From assembly GCA_031761405.1 (NCBI GenBank), contig JASEVX010000112.1:186001-250000 (forward strand): a DNA stretch of 64,000 nucleotides, written 5' to 3'. The translations under genes were made by a program, and so were the position numbers. The DNA comes from Serripes groenlandicus (taxonomy: Eukaryota; Mollusca; Bivalvia; Cardiida; Cardiidae). Below the pieces are notes generated by a model that worked only from the letters and a program-made list of their open reading frames with translations, had not been told where the DNA came from and ran no database searches. Below, piece after piece: positions 51,710-62,574 of the stretch; the first letter of the stretch is position 1, and each line of letters begins with the position of its first letter.

Positions 51710-52341
51710 TGCAAAGGACGAAAGTGAACCTTCAATCTGGTTTAAGCCAGGGAAAGGATCAAGCCCGTATTTCAGTGTACAGAATTAATGGTAGACTTAT
51801 ATAGGCGGATTAACAGGGCTATTGTTTCACAAAGAGATCAAGTAAAGTAAACGCCTTTAGCTTTCACTGCGACACAATAAAACAATGAACGTTGCAATAG
51901 TTGATAAAAATCACTGTATTTGTTATACAAATCAATAAAATAAATTTAATTTTACATGTCTCTTCAATTAAAATTCCGCCGTTTATTTGTCTTCAAACAA
52001 CGATTTCAGATACATCTAATTTAATTAATCGAACACAATGAAACTGTGATGCGGGAACATTTGTTTCAAACAAGAAACATGACACTGGAACAATGTTCTG
52101 AAGGCGCGACTAATATACTCATAACAGGGAATTAGAACGTTTTAACCAATTCGTAACTCGGTTTTATCGGCAACATGGATACAATAGAGGTACGTGCCGC
52201 ACGAACCTAGTCGGGATTAAATCTGTGAAAAGTTCGGACCGAAAAAATGAAAATCTACAGTGCTCGTAGATAAAAATTAAAATAGTTGTATAGCTTGTAT
52301 AGAATTCCTATATATTGGATAGAACGAAATTTATGTTTTAG
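51710..52341. other. Unique sequence between two exon-like blocks
   Basis: At 52174-52188 an ATGGATACAATAGAG|GTACGT could be a small 5' exon of a plus-strand gene, but it does not join in frame to the block at 52342. No repeats seen. Confidence 0.3.
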
Positions 52342-52435
52342 ACAAAAAATGGTGCTTCCGTATGAACTTAGATCGGAAAATGAGTGGGATCCCAAGTTAC
52401 CAAAGTTTCCGCCGGTCACTCCGCCAGTTTACATG
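52342..52435 (+). CDS. Possible exon, Pro-rich, unrecognised
   Basis: TATGTTTTAG|ACAAAAAATGG to TACATG|GTAACG. The frame starting at the ATG at 52349 (strong context AAAATGG) reads MVLPYELRSENEWDPKLPKF then PPVTPPVYM to the donor. If that ATG is used this is a first coding exon; if internal, it needs incoming phase 2. Pro-rich and acidic, no domain recognised. Confidence 0.4.
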
Positions 52436-52675
52436 GTAACGGTTTATATTTCATTTTAGTCTCAATATTTACACTTTAACTTTATTTTTCCTGCTCTGTT
52501 ATTTTTAAACTAGATATTTATCTATTGTAATTCTGCTTTTCTATGAGAACGTTGATGGAAAGTGATAATAATTGCTCGTCTTGGTCAAGTATCCTTTTTC
52601 CGAACTATGTTTTGAAAATCGTCTTTTGTTCAGCACATTTAATTGTATCCAGTGAAATAGTAACACATTATCAGC

Positions 52676-52868
52676 ACTCCAGATAAGGAGCGTTATGCTT
52701 GTTCTAAAATCCTTATTTTATCCGCTAACCCCATGTTGTGGGTACTCACAAAAATCGTCTCAATGAGACGATTCTTTTGAGTACCAACAACATAGGGTTT
52801 GGTTTGATAATAAGAGAGATATTGTGGGGGAAAGAGCTGAATACCCCTCCTTATCCGGACCTCTGTTT
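52676..52868. mobile_element. Palindromic MITE (family 5) with a strong central hairpin
   Basis: Outer ends CTCCAGATAAGGAG and CTCCTTATCCGGAC are inverted; the centre (52729-52802) has arms of about 35 bases, TGTTGTGGGTACTCACAAAA against TTTTGAGTACCAACAACA, meeting at TCGTCTCAATGAGACGA. Confidence 0.75.
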
Positions 52869-52909
52869 ATACAAATCATCATGATAATAATTACTTGACA
52901 TATTTCTTT

Positions 52910-53270
52910 GGCAAGTATTACAAAATATTTCCTCAGATACAACAAATCAACAGCAGACGACTTTGAAAACATAAAAGCAAAAGTATGGTAAATCTCATTA
53001 AGAGAAAGCTAGATAATTGAAAAAGAATGAAAACATTGCGACAAAACGAGTAATTGCTCTCCGCAGATGAGTCAACAACATGTATTTACGCTTTAACACG
53101 TTACCATGTATAGACGATTGTTGACTAGAAATTTCTCCCTTGGTCACAATTTGTTCAACTTTAGTCAGTGTATATACCTTCATTTATTTATATATATTGT
53201 CTGTGTTGTTGCCCAAGAGCTTTTCACAGTCGTCTGATGCAGATGTGTTGTATGTGGGAAAGTGTTAAAG
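52910..53270. mobile_element. MITE family 1, composite degraded copies
   Basis: ACAGCAGACGACTTTGAAAA, GTCGTCTGATGCAGATGTGT and GTGGGAAAGTGTTAA; at least two overlapping copies. Confidence 0.55.
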
Positions 53271-53486
53271 GGTAATAATTATCGCGCGGATTCGCAGGTT
53301 GATCTGAATATACACTTTGTCACTTGGTTGGATTTTATTTAGCTAGGCCAAAAAGGTGTATGTGTTCATGGTTCTATAACGTTTTGTAATTAATGTATCA
53401 AGTTCTTTTGTTTATATGTATTCGATTCGTTGACCGTATGATAGCTTAACGATTGTTTGTGTTTATTAAAAATCGGGTTCAAAACA

Positions 53487-53679
53487 TTAACCCTTTCTCA
53501 CATACAACACATCTGCAGGAAACGACTTTGTAATGATAATCTCAGCAAAGACCGGCAATATTTCCATAACTTGTAGTTAAGCAGAGTTTTGAGCAAATTC
53601 CTATATTTTGACGCACTGTGTTCAAAGGTCATCTGCTGTAGAGGCGTCAGAAATCGTCGGCATGCGGGAGAGGGTTCAA
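53487..53679. mobile_element. MITE family 1
   Basis: TTAACCCTTTCTCACATACA, CATCTGCAGGAAACGACTTT, GTCATCTGCTGTAGAGGCGT and GCGGGAGAGGGTTCAA. Confidence 0.75.
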
Positions 53680-53734
53680 ACTGAATAAGTCGCGTCAGGC
53701 TATATATGTTCTTATGTACCTATCCGGTTAGACG

Positions 53735-54003
53735 ATATGATCCGTCCCACGAGAAAACCAACAGTGTATACCCTGCGTAAAGTATCAACCCGGATCAGCA
53801 TAAGTATGCCGCGCAGGCTTACCCGGATATACAATTTTCGCCTTCTGTGGATTTTCTGTATCAGGAATCATTACTCTATACCTCTATCCCACAGAGACGG
53901 AATGTGTCGGCCCGGAATAGTCTGCAGGGACCGCGCAGGCTGATCTGGGTCGATACATTACGCAGACGCCATTATGTTGGTTTTCTGGCGTGACGGCTAA
54001 TAT
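53735..54003. mobile_element. MITE family 3
   Basis: ATATGATCCGTCCCACGAGA to GGCGTGACGGCTAATAT, inner GGACCGCGCAGGCTGATCTG. Same orientation as the copy at 45868. Confidence 0.85.
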
Positions 54004-54047
54004 TTATAAAACTACATTGACGTAACACTAGTAATGTTACACTTCTA

Positions 54048-54190
54048 GTTTTTTTCCAGAAGGTCAATAGAACATGCAGGCTGAAGGTGAAGGCTCTGGT
54101 GAGACTGTGCGAATACACAGGCTCACATGAGTCTTCACTAGACTCGGAAGCAATTAGATCCCAACTCGCCTGACTAGGCCCATATTTGTT
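54048..54190. repeat. Dispersed repeat, pair of 29237-29370
   Basis: ACACTTCTAGTTTTTTTCCA and GAAGGCTCTGGTGAGACTGT match the earlier copy in order and spacing. Confidence 0.5.
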
Positions 54191-54200
54191 ACACACTTTA

Positions 54201-54931
54201 AAGGTATTTAAACAGAATAGATTGGTTCCGCATTACAGACGGCAGATACCAATATGATATCACATTTCCACAGATGTGTCAAAAACAGGAATTAATGCTT
54301 TAGAGTTCAATGAATACGTTAGTTACCACGTCCGACAATTCAAGTCATGTGTTACGACACGGTGGATTTTCGCATACATTAAAACTTAAAACGAATATCA
54401 GACACAATATATACATTGTATGCTGCTAACCATGTGTTATCATCTGTCATAAACGTAATCGTTTTGGGACAAGTACGACAAACGAAATCGAGCTGCTTTT
54501 CGCAGATAATTTTACTGCTAAAAGCTAAAAGCATTACCTATGTGTAGTAAAACAAAGGTGAGAAATACGCCCGTTTCGGATCACTAGCCTTGAAAGAGCC
54601 AAAGCCAAAAGTCTCAGTAATGACGTTATTAAAGCCAGTTCACGAGCAAAGAAGGTACAAGTTGGTATTTCGTAACAGTGTAGGTACAGAGCTGTCCACC
54701 TGCTCAGTCTAATCAGTCTTATCAGAATCTCCACACGTTGACAGATTCGTCTTATACAAGCTTGTGTAAGTAATATATAAACAATGTAGATCACAGTGTG
54801 ATATAGATCTATACTCTTTCGTAAACGTCACTATGTACCCTGTATCATGCACTGGCTCGTTTTGTCTATCGAATTACGTATATATACTCCTACTAAATTC
54901 GGTGTTCGGTCATGACTGTTCTATGGTGGCT
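54201..54931. other. AT-rich sequence with a short coding-like block, not called
   Basis: At about 54581-54647 a plus-strand frame reads SLERAKAKSLSNDVIKASSR followed by AKK and a GTACAA site. Too short and Ala/Lys-biased to call as an exon. Confidence 0.3.
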
Positions 54932-55148
54932 CATTGATTGATTGATTGGTGTTTTACGTCGATTATAACACATATTAAGTTACATCACAGTGTTTCCTGG
55001 GTAGGTTACCAGTACTACTGGTCCAAGTATCACACCAGCCAGTCAGTCGTTATGCATAAACCGCAACCCAGAGCGCCAAGAAGCGCAGCCATTACATGTA
55101 CTTCCATTCGTAATGTATTGTGTATGACCAGGACAGGGATCGAATATA
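54932..55148 (-). mobile_element. SINE family B
   Basis: TTGATTGATTGGTGTTTTAC tail, TACATCACAGTGTTTCCTGG, CCAGTCAGTCGTTATGC; the head decays at GACCAGGACAGGGATCGAA. Confidence 0.85.
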
Positions 55149-55321
55149 TGGTGACTCAGAGTGTTTGTATGATTAGATTGGGATCCTGATCAGACTACAC
55201 GGATCTGCCAGTTGATCTATATTTTCTCTGATTGGTCACTAAGTACAGAATATATGTATGGGTGTGATTTTTCATATTTTTGCCAACGTGTGTTCGAATT
55301 CATCTGCTTCAAAATCTTTAC

Positions 55322-55520
55322 GGGGGGACCGCAATAGGTCAGTCGGTAACGAAGATTACTAGCAATCATGGAAGTCGAAGCGTCATTCGTCTAACACCAA
55401 TGAAATAAATTATCTTTGTTGGAAAGCAACCAGTGGTCTAGGACGAATGCTGTGTGGACTTCATGTGCGAGAAAGCAAGGAAGCACACGTAAGCTGAACT
55501 GGTGGCCAAGGTCTTACCGA
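55322..55520 (+). mobile_element. SINE family A, badly eroded
   Basis: GCAATAGGTCAGTCGGTAAC (box A), CATTCGTCTAACACCAATGA, GAAAGCAACCAGTGGTCTAG, GCTGTGTGGACTTCATGTGC. Confidence 0.65.
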
Positions 55521-55624
55521 TTAAGGTTTCCAAGTTCAGTGTACCAAGATAGGCATAACTGCGATTGTTACCCTAACGATTGCTTGATGCGATGATCAAT
55601 GTATGTGTTAGGCTAATCGATCGT

Positions 55625-56510
55625 GACGACATATGTACTGATGTCACGATAAACTAAACAGCAGTACTTGTGATTTACACACTAAACGCCGTGACGACAT
55701 ATGTACTGATGTCACGATAAACTAAACAGCAGTACTTGTGATTTACACACTAAACGCCGTGACGACTGATGTACTGATGTCACGATAAACTAAACAGCAG
55801 TACTTGTGATTTACACACTAAACGCCGTGACGACGTATGTACTGATGTCACGATAAACTAAACAGCAGTACTTGTGATTTACACATTAAACGCCGTGACG
55901 ACGTATGTACTGATGTCACGATAAACTAAACAGCAGTACTTGTGATTTACACACTAAACGCCGTGACGACCTATGTACTGATGTCACGATAAACTAAACA
56001 GCAGTACTTGTGATTTACACACTAAACGCCGTGATGACTGATGTACTGATGTCACGATAAACTAAACAGCAGTACTTGTGATTAACACATGAAACGCCGT
56101 GACGACAGATGTACTGATGTCACGATAAACTAAACAGCAGTACTTGTGATTAACACATAAAACGCCGTGACGACTGATGTACTGATGTCACGATAAACTA
56201 AACAGCAGTACTTGTGATTAACACATAAAACGCCGTGACGACTGATGTACTGATGGCACGATAAACTAAACAGCAGTACTTGTGATTAACACATAAAACG
56301 CCGTGACGACTGATGTACTGCTGTCACGATAAACTAAACAGCAGTACTTGTGATTAACACATAAAACGCCGTGACGACTGATGTACTGCTGTCACGATAA
56401 ACTAAACAGCAGTACTTGTGATTAACACATAAAACGCCGTGACGACTGATGTACTGATGGCACGATAAACTAAACAGCAGTACTTGTGATTAACACATAA
56501 AACGCCGTGA
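55625..56510. repeat. 68-bp tandem repeat, about 13 copies, sharing sequence with the SINE B 3' region
   Basis: GTCACGATAAACTAAACAGC recurs every 68 bases, each unit also carrying AGTACTTGTGATTTACACAC (or AGTACTTGTGATTAACACAT) then TAAACGCCGTGACGAC. That half aligns with SINE B (CCAGTAGTACTGGTAACTTA ... GGAAACGCCGTGATAT). At the right edge (56490-56545) the last unit passes straight into a normal SINE tail, AACGCCGTGATATAACTGAA. Confidence 0.95.
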
Positions 56511-56560
56511 TATAACTGAAATACTGCTAAAAGGAGCATAAAACACACGATACAAACTTC
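56500..56560 (+). mobile_element. SINE family B 3' tail at the array edge
   Basis: AACGCCGTGATATAACTGAA, CTAAAAGGAGCATAAAACAC and a CGATACAAAC end continue the last repeat unit. Confidence 0.75.
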
Positions 56561-56599
56561 TTTATTCGTATGCCATAGGGATATCAACATTTAGGGTCT

Positions 56600-56745
56600 C
56601 AACCTTTTCTCACATATAACAAATATACAGCAGCCAACAGGAGTATTTTCTGATCTTGGTTAATTTCGTCTTTTGTCACAATATTTACAAACGTCGCCTG
56701 CTGCAGAGGTGTCAGAAAGCGTCTACATGTACATGTGTAAAAGGG
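56600..56745. mobile_element. MITE family 1, shortened
   Basis: AACCTTTTCTCACATATAAC, CGTCGCCTGCTGCAGAGGTG, TCAGAAAGCGTCTACATGTA, AAAAGGGTTGAA. Confidence 0.6.
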
Positions 56746-56825
56746 TTGAAAAGAAATACAATTAACTCCTGAATACGTTCTTGTATGTTTTTCGTTATCG
56801 TAATAATCATTGAAAATCTTCTATC

Positions 56826-57005
56826 AAAATTGTGAAAAAGACAGTGGACAGTGTTAAAGCGTCGGCTTCACATACCAAAGGTCCCGGGCTCGATTCCCAT
56901 AATGAGAGGGTCTTTGCCTTTGTGATTTGTAAGCCACCGGTCTCGATTAATATAAGCTGAACGCTTAGTTTGCAATAGATACTAAATAAATAAATTTTAA
57001 CGAAG
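56826..57005 (+). mobile_element. SINE family D, first of a tandem pair
   Basis: AGACAGTGGACAGTGTTAAA, GTCGGCTTCACATACCAAAG, box B CCGGGCTCGATTCCC, GAACGCTTAGTTTGCAATAG, then GACTAATTGGATC. Confidence 0.75.
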
Positions 57006-57025
57006 ACTAATTGGATCGAATTTGT

Positions 57026-57250
57026 GGAAGACAGTGGTGCAGAGGTAGAGCGTCGGCCTCTCGTATCAAAGGCCCGTGGTTCGAGTTCCGTGATGAGCGG
57101 GTCCTGACTTTGGAATTTATCCACACAAACGGCGCGAGTACTGGTTAAGTCACCAGAAAGCAGACATCGAGCGTGATTAATCTAAGCTGAAGGCTTGTTT
57201 CGAAATCGATGTAAAATTAATAAGTTTAAACAAAGTAAACTTAACTAATT
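57026..57250 (+). mobile_element. SINE family D, second of a tandem pair
   Basis: GGAAGACAGTGGTGCAGAGG, TAGAGCGTCGGCCTCTCGTA, box B GTGGTTCGAGTTCC, GCGAGTACTGGTTAAGTCAC. The TAACTAATTGGATC end repeats the flank of the first copy, so insertion or duplication copied the flank. Confidence 0.85.
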
Positions 57251-57790
57251 GGATCTATGCACATCGGGTTTTCAGTGGCGTGGATGAAATGGTGCGAATT
57301 TGGAGTCACATCGATCGGGAAAGTGCAGGTTCACTATGTCAACATTTAAATGAAATGTACATACACAGTAGATATTATTTATTGATTTTCACTTGTGGCG
57401 GTGAGCCTTCCATTTAAAATCGTAATACGGGAATTAAATATCATTTATTATTAATCTGACATTTAGTCAGTGGGTGTTTTCACATTGACCTAACTGGAAG
57501 GCTGTTTGCCGGATCGACCAATAAAGTTACACATTTTAACAAGCGCTCGGCATATAACGTACATCTGAACACGTTCTAATACTCAACTCGAACATATATA
57601 TTCCTTATTAACCCCGAATTGCTGTCGCTTTGGTGTGTTACTGGATTGGCGCAGAAGTGGTACGCAAAGGCGCCAGCATGTGAAGCAGGAATATAACACC
57701 GTATTAATTATATATGTAGGCCAAAAATGGCTTGGGTTTTTATAACAAGCATAGAAATATGTTTGTCTGTACATCTATGCTACACAGTGG
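57251..57790. other. Unique sequence, one coding-like stretch not called
   Basis: At about 57260-57400 a plus-strand frame of some 50 codons reads RVFSGVDEMVRIWSHIDRES, faintly like a WD repeat, but a second frame is equally open and no donor is convincing. Confidence 0.3.
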
Positions 57791-57806
57791 CTGTCAGAAG
57801 AGTCTT

Positions 57807-58066
57807 TACCGCCTCGGTTGTGTAGTGGTAGAGCGTCCGCCTCGGGTGCAGGAGGTCGCAGGTTTAATGCACGGTCGGCCCATACCATATAGTTTAAACA
57901 TGGTATTAATATCTGCCATCCTTGGCGCTCAGAGTTGCGCGATTACGACTGACCTGACTGGCTGGTGTAAAATAAATGGACCAGTCGTACTGGTAACTTA
58001 CCCGGGAATCGTCGTGATATAGCTAAAAAAGTGTTGAAAGCGGCTTAAAATACCACACAATCAATC
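57807..58066 (+). mobile_element. SINE family B with 12-bp target-site duplication
   Basis: GTGTAGTGGTAGAGCGTCCG (box A), GGAGGTCGCAGGTTTAATGC (box B region), full body, ATCGTCGTGATATAGCTAAA tail domain, CACACAATCAAT end. CAGAAGAGTCTT flanks it at 57795-57806 and 58066-58077. The 18-bp array begins at the right-hand duplication. Confidence 0.95.
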
Positions 58067-58077
58067 AGAAGAGTCTT

Positions 58078-59775
58078 AAAACTTGTGACTACAGTCCAAC
58101 TTGTGACTACAGTCCAACCTGTGACTACATTCAAACTTGTGACTACAGTCAAACTTCTGACTACAGTCCAACCTGTGACTACAGTCAAACTTGTGACTAC
58201 AGTCAAACTTGAAACTACAGTCAAACTTGTGACTACAGTCCACCTTGTGACTACAGTCAAACTTGTGACTACAGTCAAACATGTGACTACAGTTAAACTT
58301 GTGACTACAGTTAAACTTGTAACTACAGTCAAACTTGTGACTACAGTCAAACTTGTGACTACAGTCAAACTTGTAACTACAGTCAAACTTGTAACTACAG
58401 TCCAACTTGTGACTACAGTCCAACTTGTGACTACAGTCCAACTTCTGACTACAGTCAAACTTCTGACTACAGTCAAACTTGAAACTACAGTCAAACTTGT
58501 GACTACAGTCAAACTTGAAACTACAGTCAAACTTGTGACTACAGTCAAACTTGTGACTACAGTCAAACTTGTGACTACATTCCAACCTGTGACTACAGTC
58601 AAACTTGTAACTACAGTCAAACTTGAAACTACAGTCAAACTTGTAACTACAGTCAAACTTGAAACTACAGTCAAACTTGAAACTACAGTCAAACTTGTAA
58701 CTACAGGCAAACTTGTGACTACAGTCAAACGTCTGACTACAGTCAACTTCTGACTACAGTCAAACTTGTAACTACAGTCAAACTTCTGACTACAGTCCAC
58801 CTTGTGACTACAGTCCAACTTGTGACTACAGTCCAACTTGCGACTACAGTCAAACCTGTGACTACAGTCAAACTTGTGACTACAGTCAAACTTGTGACTA
58901 CAGTTCAACTTGTGACTACAGTCCAACCTATGACTACAGTCCAACTTGGGACTACAGTCAAACTTGTGACTACAGTCAAACTTGTGACTACAGTCAAATT
59001 TGTGACTACAGTCCAACCTGTGATTACACTCAAACTTGTGACTACAGTCCAACGTGTGACTACAGTCAAACTTGTGAATACAGTCAAACTTGTGACTAAA
59101 GTTCAACTTGTGACTACAGTCCAACTTGTGAATACAGTCCACCTTGTGACTACAGTCAAATTTGTGACTACAGTCCAACCTGTGACTACAGTCCAACTTG
59201 TGACTACAGTCCACATTGTGACTACAGTCAAACTTGTGACTACAGTCAAACCTGTGACTACAGTCCAACTTGTGACTACAGTCCAACCTTTGACTACAGT
59301 CAAACTTGTGACTACAGTCAAACTTGTGACTACAGTCAAACTTGTGACTACAGTCAAACTTGTTACTACAGTCAAACTTGTGACTACAGTCAAACTTGTG
59401 ACTACAGTCAAACTTGTGACCACAGTCAAACTTGTAACTACAGTCAAACTTGTGACTACAGTCAAACTTGTGACTACAGTCAAACTTGTGACTACAGTCA
59501 AACTTGTGACTACAGTCAAACTTGTGACTACAGTCAAACCTGTGACTACAGTCCAACTTGTGACTACAGTCCAACCTTTGACTACAGTCAAACTTGTGAC
59601 TACAGTCAAACTTGTGACTACAGTCAAACCTGTGACTACAGTCCAACTTGTGACTACAGTCCAACCTTTGACTACAGTCAAACTTGTGACTACAGTCCAA
59701 CTTGTGACTACAGTCCAACCTTTGACTACAGTCAAACTTGTGACTACAGTCCAACTTGTGACTACAGTCAAACTT
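58078..59775. repeat. 18-bp tandem repeat, about 94 copies
   Basis: CTTGTGACTACAGTCAAA recurs every 18 bases with A/C at the CAAAC/CCAAC position and GTGAC, GTAAC or GAAAC sub-types. Multiple of three, so long frames occur on both strands (KFDCSH or TVVTSL repeats); not treated as genes. The left edge is the target-site duplication of the SINE at 57807. Confidence 0.97.
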
Positions 59776-59924
59776 GTGTTATCTGTTACCTCTGTAAAGC
59801 AACCACATACAGACTAACCAAAACAACATTGTCTTCTTTATTTGACTTGCATTTATTTGGCTGTACCGATGGTGGCTACAATGTACCTAAGAAACGTTTG
59901 AGTTTAGTTGACAATCAATAAATT

Positions 59925-60146
59925 AACCCTTTCCGACATAAAGATATATATAATACAATATTTACTTACTTATACCTCTGATGCAGACGGCCTTTGAAAA
60001 GGAACTGGGATATATTCCTTATATATGCACCAGACGAATTTTGGCACATTTAATTATCATTTCTGTTCAATGACTATATTTTTTATACAAAGTTTCATAA
60101 TTTTGTCTACAAGTTACTGCAGATTGTTGAATGTTGGAAAGCGTTA
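59925..60146. mobile_element. MITE family 1, degraded
   Basis: TTAACCCTTTCCGACATAAA, GATGCAGACGGCCTTTGAAA and TGTTGGAAAGCGTTAA. Confidence 0.55.
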
Positions 60147-60344
60147 ACGGGCGTGTTTTTGTATTCGACTACAGACTTGATTTTCATAGAACTTTTATCG
60201 ATCTACTTTATAGCGCTCAATACAAAGTCGATGGTTTATCTGTTATATAACAAAAGTCATTTCAGATTTTAATAAATGGTTGAATGAAAGCTTGGCATGT
60301 TAGATAAAGCCTTTTTTGTTACCTTTTACGCCATTCAATTATTT

Positions 60345-60546
60345 TTACTGCCGAATTGCACAAAGTCCACTCTTCCCTGATGAAAATTGGACCACACCAT
60401 TTTTCCTCCAACAGGAAATTTGGTAAAAATTATTGTTAAAGTGGCAAACAGTGCAGATTTCAGGATAGCCAGCTCGTAACGAGCTGTCTCACCTGAATCT
60501 GCGTTGTTTGCAAAGGCTTTTAATTGCCTTTGGCAGCGAAAAGGTT
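60345..60546. mobile_element. MITE family 2, left end diverged
   Basis: ACTGCCGAATTGCACAAAGT, core GCCAGCTCGTAACGAGCTGT then CTCACCTGAA, right end GGCAGCGAAAAGGTTAA. Confidence 0.8.
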
Positions 60547-60588
60547 AACAATCTGCCAAGCGTAACACATTTACTTGTTGGCGAAGTG

Positions 60589-60685
60589 GCGAAGTGGCTA
60601 GAGTGGTCCTCCTCGATAATGGGGTGGATAAGGTTTGATCATCTGTCGGGTCATTCCAAAACTTTTAAGATTGGTAGTAGTGCAG
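60589..60685 (+). mobile_element. SINE family B 5' fragment between two MITE 2 copies
   Basis: GGCTAGAGTGGTCCTCCTCG, GATCATCTGTCGGGTCATTC and AACTTTTAAGATTGGTAGTA are drifted SINE B head words. The sequence passes directly into MITE 2 at about 60686. Confidence 0.55.
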
Positions 60686-60824
60686 CTGTCTCTCCTGAAA
60701 TCTGCACTATTTGCCACTTAGACATGTTATTTGGTCAAATTTCCTGTTGGACGAAACATGCTGAGGTCCAATAATCAACATGGAAGAGTCGACTTTGGGA
60801 AATTCGGCAGTGAGAAAGAGTTAA
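60686..60824. mobile_element. MITE family 2, half copy
   Basis: AGCTGTCTCTCCTGAAATCT and TCGGCAGTGAGAAAGAGTTAA at the right end. Confidence 0.75.
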
Positions 60825-60856
60825 GGGGAATGTTTCGTTATGCATGAATACTTCAT

Positions 60857-61069
60857 TTAACTCTTTCAGCGCCGAAATGTTTAAAGTAGACTGTTCCATG
60901 TTCAAAACCGGGCGCCTCCATTTCTCTTATAATAAAAGTTTGGACTATTTTGATAACTTAAAGGCAAACAATGCTGATTTCAGGTGAGACAGCTCGTTAC
61001 GAGCTGACTCACCTGAATCCGTATTGTTTGCAAAGACCTGAATATTGCCTTTGGCGCTGAAAGAGTTTA
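60857..61069. mobile_element. MITE family 2, full copy
   Basis: TTAACTCTTTCAGCGCCGAA to TTGGCGCTGAAAGAGTTTA, core GAGACAGCTCGTTACGAGCT then GACTCACC. Confidence 0.92.
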
Positions 61070-61182
61070 GGGTTGCAAATCGGCACAAACTTAGCAAACA
61101 TTGTATGTCATCCTGGTAACGTTTTACCATTAATCGTATGGTTAAAGCTTAACGTCATAGTCAACGGAGACCATCTCGGATC

Positions 61183-61425
61183 TACAGCGTCCACCTCGGA
61201 TGCGGGGGGTCACGGGTGCGATCCCCAACCGGTTCATACCAAATACTTTAAAAATGGTAGTAATGGCTTTCCCTCCTTGGCGCTCGGGGTTGCGTGGTTA
61301 CAATAACGATTGACTGGCTGGTGTCAGGATACATGGACCAGAAGTACTGGTAACTTTCCTAGGAAACGCCGTGATATAACTGGAAATTGTTGAAAGCGGC
61401 GAAACAATACCAAACGATCAAGTAA
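61183..61425 (+). mobile_element. SINE family B
   Basis: GCGTCCACCTCGGATGCGGG, CACGGGTGCGATCCCCAAC (box B), GTAGTAATGGCTTTCCCTCC, AACGCCGTGATATAACTGGA, tail CCAAACGATCAAG. Confidence 0.9.
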
Positions 61426-61596
61426 TAATAAAGAGAGTCCATATTTCCCTTGAATTGGAGGTTGACAAAATCTTGTTTCCCGAGCGGTTTAATCCGTAGA
61501 TAGTTTTCATTCAGTTTGTTATTTGTGCCGAGGTGTAATCCTTGCATTGGAATTTAAATCTGATAAGACTCACTGGATAGATGTACTCTGTCGTGC

Positions 61597-61842
61597 CTTA
61601 TCCGTTTACCACTCTGCAGCAGACAACTTTGTAAATATCTTGGCAAAATTTGGGAATAGATTTGAACATACTGTGGAAAAGGGAGAAATTGCTTTTTAAT
61701 TAAAATATGAAAATAACTGCAATTGAAAGACTAACATCTGTAAGCTTTGTGAGAAATGAGAAAGTTCTCGTTTTGCCACAGTGTTTTCAAAAGTTGTCTG
61801 CTGTAAATGCGACACAATACGCCTGCATATGGGAAAGGGTTA
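61597..61842. mobile_element. MITE family 1, diverged
   Basis: CACTCTGCAGCAGACAACTT, GAAAAGGGAGAAATTGCTTT, AAAAGTTGTCTGCTGTAAAT and ATGGGAAAGGGTTA. Confidence 0.65.
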
Positions 61843-61913
61843 TGAAGCCAGCCGTAACTAAATATTGTATTCGAATGGAGATGTACCAGCATTGCGTTTA
61901 GTTGTCGTTTAGT

Positions 61914-62113
61914 NNNNNNNNNNNNNNNNNNNNNNNNNNNNNNNNNNNNNNNNNNNNNNNNNNNNNNNNNNNNNNNNNNNNNNNNNNNNNNNNNNNNNNN
62001 NNNNNNNNNNNNNNNNNNNNNNNNNNNNNNNNNNNNNNNNNNNNNNNNNNNNNNNNNNNNNNNNNNNNNNNNNNNNNNNNNNNNNNNNNNNNNNNNNNNN
62101 NNNNNNNNNNNNN
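61914..62113. other. Assembly gap, 200 N
   Basis: A run of exactly 200 N, a typical placeholder of unknown true size. Its right edge lies within the 62-bp tandem array, so the gap probably marks a collapsed or unbridged repeat. Confidence 0.98.
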
Positions 62114-62362
62114 TATTGACGTAAACTGTACAGTTTCTTGTCAGATAATGAGGGGATTGAGATAGACAATAATTGTATTGACGTAAACTATACAATTTCT
62201 TGTCAGATAATGATGGGATTGAGATAGACAATAATTGTATTGACGTAAACTATACAGTTTCTTGTCAGATAATGATGGGATTGAGATAGACAATAATTGT
62301 ATTGACGTAAACTATACAGTTTCTTGTCAGATAATGAGGGGATCGAGATAGACAATAAGTAT
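62114..62362. repeat. 62-bp tandem repeat, four visible copies at the gap edge
   Basis: TATTGACGTAAACTATACAG starts units at 62114, 62176, 62238 and 62300; a decayed fifth starts near 62361. Units differ by one or two bases. More copies are probably missing in the gap. Confidence 0.93.
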
Positions 62363-62574
62363 GTTGACGTACATTTTACATTAGCACACACAAAAACAAA
62401 GAACGAAAAAGTTACACATATTGATACTTTTAATCGAAATGGACTAATCTTATCTTTTTTAACGTTATACTTAATAACTGGAAAGAGTAGCCTTTTTATT
62501 TTCCGTAGTAAAAAATGTGTTCACCAAACGACACAACAGACACCTTTTCATTGTAGTTTATTTACAGTATTGTA

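Noticed and set aside
54581..54647. Plus-strand exon SLERAKAKSLSNDVIK...
   Set aside because: Only about 22 codons with Ala/Lys bias and weak splice sites; no partner exon.
57260..57400. WD-repeat-like exon (VFSGVDEMVRIWS)
   Set aside because: Two frames are equally open, the donor is poor, and the resemblance rests on a few residues.
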